Assembly (NCBI RefSeq): GCF_051020985.1
Contig: NC_135003.1
Span: 11,401,501-11,465,500, forward strand
Direction of reading: 5' to 3'
Source of the DNA: Nomia melanderi
Lineage: Eukaryota > Arthropoda > Insecta > Hymenoptera > Halictidae
Length of the DNA: 64,000 bases
Positions 24,201 through 35,602 of the stretch are shown here, piece by piece. Below the pieces are notes generated by a model that worked only from the letters and a program-made list of their open reading frames with translations, made no database searches and was not told where the DNA came from. The first letter of the stretch is position 1; every line of letters begins with the position of its first letter. Both the position numbers and the translations under genes were made by a program.

Positions 24201-25589
24201 CGCTGTATAGTGTTCCAAAGTACGTAAGTTATCGAATATAATTACTTTTAATCCATGGACTTCGTCACGAAGACGATCCTTTGCTCTCACTTGCATCGAA
24301 GAATGTGCTCCAAAGTCCATAGAGGAAATCTTAATGGAGCCGTTACAACGGTGCTCGCGCGTTGAGAATAATAGAAATGCGTGTTCGTTAAAAGCGTTAT
24401 CGGTAATTTCTATCACTGTTCGTCTTTATTACGCAGAAGAGAAGCATTACCACGCGGCGCGACTGCATTTCCAAGCACGCGCCGTGGGGGAGCGGATTAA
24501 AATACGCGAGCGTAACGGGAGCGAAACTAAATACAAACCGGCGCGATTTAAACGGCCAAGTGTGACAAGTATTACACCGTTAAATAGAACGCGCGTACAA
24601 TGAGGGCCAGGCGTGGCCTCCGCTTTTCTCAATATTTCATCCTTCCCATGTTAAAATATCGGCGGCCTGTTCGCCCCGTATTATTCGCGGTTTTTCTTAG
24701 CCGCCCGCAGTTCGCCGCAACAGGCGCTCGTCAATGTCACGTTGCGCGCGCTCTTTTCTTCCTCTACCCCTCTATTTTCTCCTTCCCTCTCACTCCCTCT
24801 CTCTCTTTTTTTTTAATTCCGCTCCGACGAATCCCGTCACGGTCCACCGAATATTTATGCTTCCCTATTTTTGTTATCGACCGGTCAAAAAATATGCGCT
24901 CGCGTATTTGCATTCGTCGCAACTGTTTGTCGATACTACCGGGAGGGGTACCGGTAAAAAGCGAGCGACGATGGCGGCTGGAAACGGGAGCGCGGCGGGG
25001 AAATAAGAAGAAAGAAGAAAGGGACTAGAAAGGCGAATCTCGTTAAATGGGACGCGGCGTTCGTTTTAAGCACGGAAACCCACGTCGCTTGCTGGCGTAA
25101 AATGAGGGAAAGGCGTGCGGCGGTCGCGGGGTAACGCCGAGATAAAGCGAGCCCCCGCCGTTCCCTCCCCCGCAGCCCCGGCCCGACTCTATAAATTCAT
25201 GAAGAAATATGCGGGCCTCGTACGGAGTCTTCGGATTAGCGGTGCGCGTCGATTTTTATTCCTTTTTCTTTTATGTCGTTTAATCCTGTCTTTCTTTTTC
25301 CACGTTGATCCCTTCATGCTCCGTTAACCCTCGAAAAGTCGACCACCCAGGCGCCGTGCATGCGGTGAATACCTGGCGAATTCTGACCCGGTTGGGATTG
25401 CTCGTGATTGTCGTTTTCGGCGTCACTATTATGATATTCACGCTAGGTGGCGCGCAGTGAAGTTTATAAATTATTTATTGCATTGCTTTTGGTTGACGCA
25501 ATTATAGAATTGTCTATGTATCCTAATCGGTCACTTTTTGGCTTCTAATTGCCACGATCTAAACGAACGAATAACAATTCTTCCTAGTG
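21219..25589. other. Unique DNA with CpG-rich patches, no supported gene
   Basis: Frames of 60-140 codons occur on both strands, for example 24600-25028 (plus), without domains, signal sequences followed by conserved sequence, or paired splice sites. Pyrimidine-rich runs lie near 24750-24815. No repeat family member was found. Confidence 0.45.
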
Positions 25590-25807
25590 TTAACCATTTG
25601 CGGACGAAGATACTTTGAAATGTACAAAACCTTCGAGAGATAAAGGTAAAGTATATATCAATTGCTTAATTAATAGGAAAAGATAAACTACGCGCTCTTG
25701 CTGTTCGAGTAATTGAATCATTTGTCTGCGACTTCTTCCAAATATGAACATTCCATCTCGTCGAAATGTCGACGTTCTTCCGCAAGTTCTTCCCATTTAA
25801 GGGTTAA
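25590..25807 (+). mobile_element. Family F TTAA miniature element
   Basis: The left end is TTAACCATTTGCGGACGAAG and the right flank is AAGGGTTAA. The interior matches 44099-44304 in the same orientation, for example CTCTTGCTGTTCGAGTAATT and TTTGTCTGCGACT / TTTGTTTGCGACT. The right terminus has a short insertion relative to the other copy, so the inverted repeat is imperfect here. Confidence 0.75.
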
Positions 25808-27594
25808 ACGTGACTTGTGGAAATTTACCTGTCGTCGTACAAATTAGGTATTATTATAAATATTTTCTTTTCGGTACTAAGTATATTTTCATATGTTACC
25901 GTCGTACATCGTCAATCTTATAGAGTCGAATTTATATTGTTATTATAAACGCATCAAGGGCCACCCAGTTCGGAGGATTAATATCAGAATGTGTTTTCAG
26001 CCTTGTACTTTCTACGATGGCGTAACATCCCGTACATTTTTCAAATTTCTTCCAGATTCCGTTGTCGCGATATCTTTCGACGTTCCCGTGAAACATGACG
26101 TACCTTATCCCGCCGTTTTATCTCGTCCTTTTTTCTTCCGCCTTCTTTCTCGCGGCAACTTCCAATTGAAATCTCCTGCCCCTGGGAGGGAAGGATAAAA
26201 CGCGAACGACGAAAGGATAAGGGAATATCTTCTGGATCTCCACACAGATCATTCCGTCCCTTTCCCCTTCCTAAGCCCAGAGGAGTGACGCCCCTTCTTT
26301 TATTTTCCGTTCTTACGTAAGACGCCGTTTACAATGTAATCGCGTGATAACACGTATAATTAATCTTTCGTGAAATTCACCCTTACTACCTTTGCATTTA
26401 TGTTCATTTTACATTAATCTTGGCAAACGTTCGTTCGTTGCGACACTAGTTTACTCGGTTTTTGTCAAAACTGCGCAAAGTCCGATTTAATCTACGTCTA
26501 CCATTTCCCTTCGTATCACACAAAGAGCTTCGACTATGTACTTCCCGGTTCTACATTTCTATTTCCTACAGTCCCCGCCATTGAAACTTTCGACTATAAG
26601 TCCCCTTGGAAAAATTATCCCCGCGTTTCGCCAACATCGCCAACTAGCTCCCTCCGAGGGTCGTGTAACACACTTATACATTGGAATAATTGTTCCAAAG
26701 GGATATGGCTCACATTCAAACCTCTCGACAGTGAAAACTGTATGATGAAAGTCTTGAATTTCTTTCGCTCTTTGAACTTCCCTCGATAAATTACCAGCCA
26801 TCGTACATACCGTTATCTCGAACAAAAGGCAATGAACATAATATGAATCCTCCATCCAAATTCTCCATAATCTCTGTATTATCTAAAATAACAATCATTT
26901 CTAAATACTCCAAAATACCTGTAAATAATTTCCGAACCCGTAACAACTCAGAAGTAACAACCACCAGCTAATCCCGCGTCGTCGTCCAAAGTCGATCGAA
27001 CCTTTGCTATCAACCTATCGATTCCCTGAAACCACATCTCGTCTTTTTCTATCGGAGTCAACTTTACGCGTGCACACACACGCGACGTGCCACGGAAAAA
27101 AAGGAAGAGAAGCGAGAGAAAAAGGCGGCGCCCCGCTTCCAATGGTTCGCAAAGTTTTTCCCAAGACTTCGTCATTCTTCTCCCTTTCCGTCGTCAACCC
27201 ACTCTGAATTCCTCCGTGGAAGTCTTCCCTCCGTTCCCGTCGTGTCTCTCTCCGCCGCCACCCTCCCCCCCCCCCCCTCCCGCCCCGTATATGGCGGTGC
27301 AGTCGCCAAAGATGCATGGTCTGCATTACAAGGAGCAATATTTTATAGTTTGCCGTCCCCGCGCGGCCTAAAACATGCCCCCCTATAAAACACGCTTTAC
27401 GACTCGCAATTTCTAACTCACGCGGAACGGTCTGGTTCCGCGACGCCATTTTCCTGGAACGCCCCGCGGCGCTCGCGTTTATCGTTTCCCGTCTACCCTG
27501 ATCGAACGGCGATCAGCAATGGCCGCCGCTACTCACGGCTGGGACACTGGACGGACGAATCCTGGACAACCTCTGGCCATCGGTTTCGAAGTTT
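25808..27594. other. Unique DNA with a polypyrimidine/poly-C tract
   Basis: A C-rich run with 13 consecutive C lies at 27265-27277 within a CpG-rich segment. The frames through it (27015-27449 minus, 27087-27371 plus) are low-complexity, with polyproline or polyglycine, and are not credible proteins. Confidence 0.45.
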
Positions 27595-28046
27595 TTAATC
27601 CTTTACAATCGAGAGGCGACTGTCGGTTACTACTTAATTCGATATAGTACAAGTTTCATGTAATATATCGAATATGAAATATGGAAACAAAATAGCGTTT
27701 CTTAACACGTTGACCGCTACGAGAATCTAGAGCGTTTCGTATAACATTACTTGCCGTATCATAATAAAGGCGAATGGTATTAGATTTAGTTATTAATGGT
27801 TTGGTGTTAGTTTTTAAGTTACACTATTATTTAGTTACCCACGTAACTAAATATTTTGATACGGCATCAGTTTTCTTCTTGTAATTGTTTTCAAGTTGGA
27901 CGTTCCAGTCATCGGTGACTACTGTGGCGGTCAATGTGATAATTTATGTATGTTTTCTTAGTAGCTGATTTCAGAGAATGTTGTTTATATCGCATTGAGG
28001 GATATTGAATATTTGTAGCGTAGAACTTTCGAGTGCAAAGGATTAA
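27595..28046 (-). mobile_element. Family A TTAA miniature element interrupted by a family D element
   Basis: The outer ends are TTAATCCTTTACAATCGAG and, inverted on the right, TTAATCCTTTGCACTCGAAAG. Both halves align to the reverse complement of the reference copy at 647-882. The left half ends in AAATAGCGTTTC, against AAATAGCTTTGTTTC before the internal TTAA of the reference; the right half resumes with TTTATGTATGTTTTCTTAG, against TTGACATATGTTTTCTCAT. The break falls exactly on that internal TTAA. Confidence 0.85.
27702..27942 (+). mobile_element. Family D TTAA miniature element nested in family A
   Basis: The left end TTAACACGTTGACCGC and the right end read inward, TTATCACATTGACCGC, are inverted termini. 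A palindromic AGTCATCGGTGACT lies at 27908-27921, near the right end, similar in position to the larger palindrome of family C. The element is 241 bp, AT-rich and non-coding. The flanking tetranucleotides are TTAA on the left and ATAA on the right, consistent with a duplicated TTAA target with one later substitution. Confidence 0.8.
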
Positions 28047-29902
28047 TCGAGAATTTAGTCATTTTTCTTTTTGCGACGTAAACTGTCTCTCATTGTACGT
28101 ATTGCTATCCCCTCCTGTCAATACACCGAGATTTAGGTGTCGCTGCTTCCTGATCTCGGTGTCCTCGTTCGGTAGTCGGCGTAACAGTCGCGCGGCGTGT
28201 CCTTTTGAATTTAGGTGCTCCCCCTGTCAACTTCTGAATTTTTCTTTTTGAATTTGTTTAATGCTATACTTTTTGTTTGTCGCATATGTACGGTATCATG
28301 TGAGTTTTATTTTCTGTACGTTACTTCCTGACCGGGGTTTTCGTTGTTAGGATATTAACAACATAAACGAATCAGTGATTTCTGTTGCTATGGAGACATT
28401 GGAAACCATTCGTGAAAAATAAATGGTCGTTATGATTATTTTCCGCGTTTTTCCACTCAGTTTCATTCCCATGGAATTCGGATTCGGTTTTGAACCGAAC
28501 GTAACAGGATTTGTGTTTTCCCGTTCTGGTATTGTACCAGTGAAATTCACATTCTAATTGAACTGGTGCGAGATTTACACGATTTATTTTATTAATTGCG
28601 GATGTATGTGCATATGCATATACATCCGCGTGCGTACACGTATCGCGCGTTCCACTAAATTTCACCGTGAAACACGGATTTGTATTTTTACGGTATTCCG
28701 TAGTTTTATCTGGAGGCCAGTAAAAGAAGTGATATGAAGTTTTTAGAAGGAAATTGATTACTAACACGAGACACAGTTTATATGGTTTATTATCATCCCA
28801 TAAATTCGTGATATCCTTCTACATAAACGCTTCTGCTCGTCTTTATGCCCGCCGCAGCGTCGTTAGTCGAATTAATACCCGCGATCTCTTTTCCGCAGAA
28901 ATTTGCAATTAAAATGAATGTTAAAAACAGTGTAGAATCGCGTGAAATATTATCGAACGGTGAGAACTGTCTCGGGTCAGTGATATTCGCGTCTAAAAAG
29001 CGGCGCAGCAGACACTGAGCAGCGGTAACGGTTTAATCCGCGCCTGGATTACTTCTCTGACGAATAAATTCTCGTTAGCGCGCTTACGTTCACGTTCCGC
29101 GCGCGCAAGAACATTTGACGTAAACCCGCCCGCGCGATGACAATTCAGTCGTACGCCTGTTCGAAGCTTTCTTCGCTAAACAATTCGAATTATACGAACG
29201 ACCCGACCGTTGGAAACCCGAGACAGCGGTTCGGACGATTTCAGAGTGCCAGCGGAGTTCCTTGAACTTAATCCGTGAAATATTGGCTGCCCTGACCAGA
29301 AAAGGTTGAATAGAATCGATCGGAAGGCGACATGCTGCAGAAAACTTCGACTTACAAGAATGGCTTCCGAAAGTTTCGCGCGCATATGCCCGGAGAAACG
29401 GGTTACACTTTGTAGCTACGAGGAACTCACTGTTCCTATTCCACGTCCGAACAAAAGTGCAGCGTGTTTCAGTTCGGGACACTAACGATAAGTAAGATGT
29501 CGAGGAATCGGATAGCTACATTGCGGAGGTTCACGAAAATTTCCCTCTTCCACGCTCTCAGCGTATCTATCGAGGAAGTAGCTATTCAACGACGCTACAA
29601 CTTCTTTACGTCGTCAAGATAATTCCAGGATATTATAGTAGAACTCCGAACTAATTGAGTCAAGGATAATTGAAGTTTTCCGTTCACTTCAGAATTCAGT
29701 GTGGAGTATCAACTGACGATGATTTCGCCAAATGAAGTTCGTGAAATTGATAGGGCGAAAGTTAGGAGAATTCTAAGAAATTTCGTAAATGAAGAAACAG
29801 TCAAGTGCTTCAACGCTAAGATTTGTGAACGCTTGAAAGCTTGAAACTTGAAAGCGTGCAACATAATTCTTTGCGTTTGGTTTCCCGTAAGCTAAATTGT
29901 AG
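28047..29902. other. Unique DNA, no supported gene
   Basis: Contains a 32-bp palindrome at 28598-28629 (listed separately) and overlapping minus-strand frames at 28372-28767 and 29090-29482 without recognisable content. Confidence 0.45.
28598..28629. repeat. Near-perfect 32-bp palindrome
   Basis: GCGGATGTA at the left and TACATCCGC at the right flank a self-complementary TGCATATGCA centre; only one symmetric position pair breaks the symmetry. It could form a cruciform or be a bipartite protein-binding site. It does not sit at an element terminus that I can recognise. Confidence 0.7.
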
Positions 29903-30321
29903 TATGTCTCGCCTGTTTTATTTTCTCTTAACCTTTTATCTCTTGAAAGTCGTAGAATATTATTTGATCTTATTTTTGCTTTTAAAATGTTAAGTGGTCT
30001 TTCTTGCTGTCCTGAGATCTTATCCAAATTTTATTTAAATACATCTCGGTCATCTCCGAGACACCATCTAATATTGCGTACTGAAGCTCATAGGACGGTT
30101 TACGGTCAGTTCAATTGTCTAAATAGAATTTTTATCAATGTCAAAAAATTGTACTGTTCTCTCAATTTTTCTTCCTCCCTTATTACTTTTAGAAATAATA
30201 CCATGCGATTTCTGGCCTCCTACGACTTTTCTGTATAATCTATCTGTCTCTTTGTAGTTTATTGTTTTTTTCGTGTACCAAAGGGTTGAAGCCCCTACAC
30301 TAAATGAAATAAAATAAAAAA
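29903..30321 (+). mobile_element. 5'-truncated non-LTR retrotransposon: RT C-terminus plus 3' tail
   Basis: A frame of 111 residues (29903-30238) begins right after an in-frame TAG. It contains LNLLSLESRRILFDLIFAFK, then SGLSCCPEILSKF, then HRTVYGQFNCLNR. This order matches the region after the reverse transcriptase domain of Jockey/CR1-type elements, usually of the form LxSLExRRxxxDLxFxYKxLNG, CPELL, HRTxYGxxSPxxR. The stop is followed by about 60 bases of 3' UTR and an A-rich tail of AAATA-like units ending near 30321, typical of such elements. The catalytic domain is absent, as expected for 5' truncation. Family assignment is from memory of the motif pattern. Confidence 0.72.
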
Positions 30322-31810
30322 CACTCGAAATGTGGAGTTAGTCACTTTGACCAGTGAACAATGTGTTAACGATGTTCTGATTTGGGTCTAATAGTCATAC
30401 GAGTCGCTCAGAAGCTAATGCAGATAAATCGAGAGAACAAACATTGAGAAAATTGCTGTTTTTACCTCTGAAATGATTATATATAATCAGAAGCTATAAA
30501 AAGCAGAGCTTTCTGGCCTAGAAAAATATCAAACAATCGACTTAACCGCCTTGTCTTTTGAGCGGAGTCGCATGTCCATGATACTAACTCGAATAACCGA
30601 TGTTCCAATAATTGAACGTTCGTATATTGAAAATTCGTTTGTATCAGGTAATCGCGCTGCTTCGATTGTTTTCGTCATCTCGGATGCGAACTTTCGGCGA
30701 TCGAAAGGCAACGCCCCGATTCTTAATACGTGATCTATCATTGAATCTTACGAGCCGTGGGACCGAGCAGCGACTCGAGTTAAGTTTGTGTATGCAGACT
30801 TCGTTCCCCGCAAAGTAGGTCGTCGGAATGCACCGTCACGAAATTACTCTTGATCTTAATCCTTTCGCTTCTGGCTCGGCAATTGCGGGACATCGGCGGG
30901 CGGGGGGAGAATCTATTCGCGCCGCGAACGAATTAGAGATTTAGGTATGCGGAAAATTCCGTTCGCTGTATCGTACCGCGAGTTCGGCTGGAGTTCCTGC
31001 CATCGCTGCCAGTCATGCTGGGGTATGCGATTGAATAATTTAAATTCATGGGTGGATCACTTTCATTTAGCCTGTGATTGATCGCGAAGAAATCCTAGTG
31101 TTTTATGCTTTCAATATTCAAGACTGAGAATAATTAGTTTCCACTCTGCTTAAAACGTTCGTTTACTTGCATTATAAATTTGTTGTGGTGAATGCAGAAG
31201 GTATTTATTCCTAGATATTTGCAGGAGATATTTCCCGGAGGCAATAGACTGTACACTACAAACGTTCCTCTATTCCACCGTGCTACTTTCTGACGAGGAA
31301 AAATTAATTAGACCGTACTCCTGTCAGTAGACGCAAAAATGAACGGTAAGAGGTTCTTAAGCTTTCGCTTAGCAGCAGCGAACGGTTCAAAATTGCTCCG
31401 TACTTACCGCCTTGCGTAGCGATTAATATTAAACAATCTGGAATAGAGACTCTGTGAATTAAAAAAAATGTTTTCAGATTTACCTTCGGCCATGGTTCAC
31501 TTCTACGGATACTGTTTATTAGTGGTAGGCTTTGTTGGTCAAGCTGCAAAGCCGCATAATTGTCAATCTTTCTGCAAACTTCAAACTTCGGGAAATTCTC
31601 TGGTCGTCTTGGTCAGCTTTGGCCAGTTTTCCAGGCCCCTTAGGTCACTATTACCACCTTAGTTCTCCTTGGCAACTGCCTCAGCCCCGTTAGGCAACGT
31701 CTATCCTACTTCGGAAACCTTTGTCGACAGCACCTCCTGTACTCGCCACTAAAGGATGCCTAAGCCGATATCCTCCTTACAGCTACCTGACCCACCATTG
31801 ATTCTTATGT
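30322..31810. other. Unique DNA with a solitary TTAA terminus
   Basis: Near 30369 the sequence CAGTGAACAATGTGTTAA, read inward, resembles a TTAA-element terminus with an adjacent CACTTTGACCAGTG inverted motif, but no partner end was found. The remainder has short frames only. Confidence 0.4.
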
Positions 31811-31990
31811 ATACTACCGTTCAAAAGTAATTGAACTTCCGTCTGCCGAACAGTAATCCTCCTTTTTCCAGTGAAAAATACTCGAATAAATGTTAGAATC
31901 ATTATATACAAATAGACTACACTTACAACCATAAAAGTGTGACACATGTTGCCTTTTGTTTCATTGTTCTTCTTATCGAACTACCAACCA
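31811..31990 (+). mobile_element. Probable terminus of a Tc1-like transposon
   Basis: ACTACCGTTCAAAAGTAATT beginning next to a TA dinucleotide resembles the terminal repeats of insect Tc1/mariner elements, which often read CTACCGTTCAAAAGT. The following 150 bases are AT-rich without a frame. No opposite terminus or transposase frame was found, so this would be a solo or truncated end. The right limit is arbitrary. Confidence 0.45.
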
Positions 31991-34900
31991 GGTACTTTTA
32001 AACTGTGTTTAGAGGTTTCAGTTAGTTAGGACCTTCAGTTGGACTACCTTAGGGAAGATCGTGGTCTGCAGGTTTCAGGGGGATTTACATTATTCAAGTC
32101 CATCTGTCGAATATCAAAAATTGGTAGTTCCTGGGGTGAGATATCACTAAGAATTAGGGATCCCTAGCACTGGTAGGATTTCAGGATCAAAGTCTGATTT
32201 GGTCAAGACACCCATCTGTCTAGCTAATAGTAGCGACAGGAGTGTTAGCACTGATCAGATTTAGGGTATGCAAGTGTCAGAGATGTAAAGTCGAGGATCA
32301 ATGAATCTAGACGGTTATTAGAGTCCGCAGACCTGACAACAGAACGGTAAATCCTCTTTCCTCGATGCTTCAACACTAATATACTTCAAACCTACAATTA
32401 CATTTCCTCTTGAACTTGGTTTCTCTATCAGATTTAATAAGTTCGCTTCCGCCTGAATATCTCAGGATTGACGCGTGCCACTCATCGCGAAAATCCTTTA
32501 AGCGCGGGAACGGTGGGGCACTCAATTGAGTAAAGCGATCAGCAGTGGATCGAGGGTCGAAGAGGTTTTAAATCATTTCGCAGGACCATCTTGCACCGTC
32601 GTATTTTCTTTCCACTCGGCACTCCGCGAACAGTTTCTCGTTCTGACCGAGGAGAGTGAATTGTTGAGTGGGGTTTAAGGTCGTTCATATATCCCCGGCT
32701 ATCGATGGCGTTTCCGCCAGGAAAATCTTACATTAATAACGCCGCTCGATTTCAGAAAACTCAGTTTCTCCACTGAGCGCCGGCTATATCGTATCCACGG
32801 TCGGGTGCCGTTTTCATATTTTTCTGCCGGTCGTGGCCGCTTTTAATCGCAATCATCGCGGCAGAAAGAGAAATCACCCGGAATTATTTTCATCGGCGCT
32901 GGCCGCGTGTTTGACAACAATCGTTGCGTGAAATCGATGTTTAATTTAAACGCGGCGCTAACGCGCGCGCTCCCTTCGTCGAGTTTTTGCATGGCGGATT
33001 CATTAATTCCCGGAGCTTTGATCGGTGACGCGGAGCAGAAGGTAATCGCCGCTACATTTAAAAAGCTTTCCGCCGGGCGTACCAGTGTGTTCCGAACGAA
33101 TGAAGCGCTGCGAAACGTGCGGAATCTTGTTTCAAGTTGCGGAACAGCTTGTCGTTCGATTTGTCACTCCGATAACTTCTTCCTTGGTAATTGATCGTCC
33201 TCGTTTATCGGTAATACTCCAATTACGACTGTGCGATTGTAACATTCATTATCGATATCTTTATCATTGAAAATTATTATGTTCAACGTCGGCCTCATTA
33301 GCGATGGGAGAACGTTTTCAAGGAAATTACTTTTGAAGATGCGAGCAAGGTCTATCGGCGGAATTGACCTTATTTTCAACGTTCGAACTAGCTCCGCCCG
33401 TCGAAACATGCGTGTACACATCCATGTATCGCTGTATTTATAATTAGCGTGCAGGAAACTCTGAAACAGTGCCCAAGTTTAACTCACCTGCCGGACGCGC
33501 GAGAAACGTAACGGCGATTAGTCATTAACGGGGGTAATTTAGGAGGTGGAGTCTACCTCCCGGTAAATTTTCAATTGGATCAGAAGTTAGTTCCGTTGAA
33601 ACCCTTGACCATTTTCCAATGTTTTTTCTTGCCTCAGTTTTTGCGTCCTGTAAATTGTGCACACTGTGAAATGTGACACGACAGAGGAAGCCAATGTAAA
33701 TATGAATCTACGTGTTGCTTCGCGCTGTAAGGATATAAATAACCGTTCCCCTAAAATATTGCCGGTATACATTCCAAAATATATCTAACAAATTCTCTTG
33801 AAAAATATTCATGTACATTTTCTTGCTGAATTATGTGCTCCTAATTGCGATCGAAATTATCATACCGAAATGGAGGAAGAACGTAAGCGCGCACATTTCA
33901 GAAGCGTGTTCGAGAATAACGAAAAAGCTTTTAAACAATACAACAATGATAAATTTCGATAAAGTCGCGACTTTAATACGCGTACACACAAATGATATTT
34001 CACATGCAGCAACAGAATTGTATATATTTTCCGTTGTTTCGTTCTGTTTCGCTCGCCCGACCGCTCTTTGCCAGACAGTTTTCCCTCCTTTCGTAAATCA
34101 AGCTTACGAAAGTTTTAAACGAGTGGAGGGGGACGCGGAATTGGCGTCCTTATTATTACCATAAAAGCGCGTCCCGCTATATTTCATCAAGCCGGCCCGC
34201 GGAGCAGGAGTAATCGAGTTCTTTCCGAGAGTATGACGTCTTCTAACAATGGTGCTGGCCCTCACTACATCGAGGTAATTCCGCGCCTTATCGCGCGCCG
34301 CCTTTCCCACCCCAAAAGAAAAATACCTCTTTGTATCAGCCTTGCCCCGCAACTTCTCCATTCTTTGTTTCTTAAGCGTCCGCGTTGTTGTCAGTGTTCA
34401 CATACAAATATCCCGAATTACCGTGTCTCCGTTCAATTGTCTCGTAGTCCGGTGTTGAACCCTTCGGTTCGAACACTCGAACTTCGGTGCGACTGATCTC
34501 GAACTACTATGTCGGATCATTATATTTCCATTCGAAATAAAATATTGATTAAATAAATTAATTACTTAAACTCTTCGTTAGAATTTAGCGACCAAGCTAA
34601 TTTCAATAATCTATCGAGCACTGAAATCTTAATCGAATGGATTTTTTAGAGAATTTGATCTGTGAAACTGTGATAATAGGAATATCAGGTACGACGGGGA
34701 TTGACTGTTTAAGCTGTTAATGTTGCATGGTGTGTCATAGTTGAAGAATTTTTCGATTCGCGCGTATAGAGTATCAGTCGATAATGGCGGCCTGAAAACT
34801 GCATTTCGATTTGGCAGTTTTCCCACCTCCACGAAAATGAATTGAATAACAGAGGAGGTTGTTTCCTTTAATGACGGGAGTAGATAGATATTAGTTTGCT

Positions 34901-35407
34901 ATTTTGCATTGTTCACGGGAGAACCGTCGACGTAGCCAAGTATGTCAACCGGTGTTTCATAGGAAGAACAATAGTCGCGGCAGGCGCAATGTAAAGTGAC
35001 GATATAACAGCTCGCGGGGAACAAAAGCGGCGCGGGTATACTTGTTTAAAACGCTTATGTCGATCTCTCGATTGTAATAGCTTCTCCTCTCTGTTTACGA
35101 ACGTTCTATCGCACGTTCCTCTGTACGCCGCGACATCGATATTCTTATTCTCGTTTGAATTTCTGCCGTCCCGTAAATTGTTTCAACTGTCGATTTCTTT
35201 CACTTTCATGGACATTCGCAGTTTCTTACGTTTCTTCTATTCCCGTAACGATTGGAAATTGAATATTTAAAAAACCCAGCACGAAATATATTCGGAACAG
35301 AGTTCAGAGATTATTCTCCTTAACACCGCCGTAATTTTATAACAAAAATGGCGCAGGATTACAACCAAGTGTTCTGAAACGAATGAAATATTCTCATATT
35401 TTCCGTG
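31991..35407. other. Unique DNA with a faint internal repeat
   Basis: At about 32070-32280 two segments resemble each other weakly (TTTCAGG, then a CAAG-containing stretch, then CATCTGTC), suggesting an old tandem duplication of roughly 115-120 bp. Frames at 32907-33194, 33811-34164 and 34104-34361 carry no recognised motif. Confidence 0.4.
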
Positions 35408-35602
35408 GGTAAATAATATTTTGTCAACGGTGAAATTGCCATTCTAAAACGCATTTTTTAAATTACAAACAGAAGTATTTGTTCATATGGTCAATAATTT
35501 CATTGGTAAATAATATTTTAGCAACGGTAAAATTGCTATTTTGAAACGCATTTTTTTTTATTACAAACAGAGGTATTCGTGCATATGGTCAGCAATTTCA
35601 TT
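35408..35602 (+). repeat. Tandem duplication, 97-bp unit, two copies
   Basis: Unit 1 (35408-35504) and unit 2 (35505-35602) both begin GGTAAATAATATTTT and continue through CAACGGT(G/A)AAATTGC, AAACGCATTTTTT, ACAAACAGA and CATATGGTCA to ATTTCATT. About ten substitutions and a short indel in the poly-T separate them. Confidence 0.85.

Noticed and set aside
27087..27371. Proline-rich frame over the poly-C tract
   Set aside because: Low-complexity translation of C runs; it would shift frame with any change in run length.
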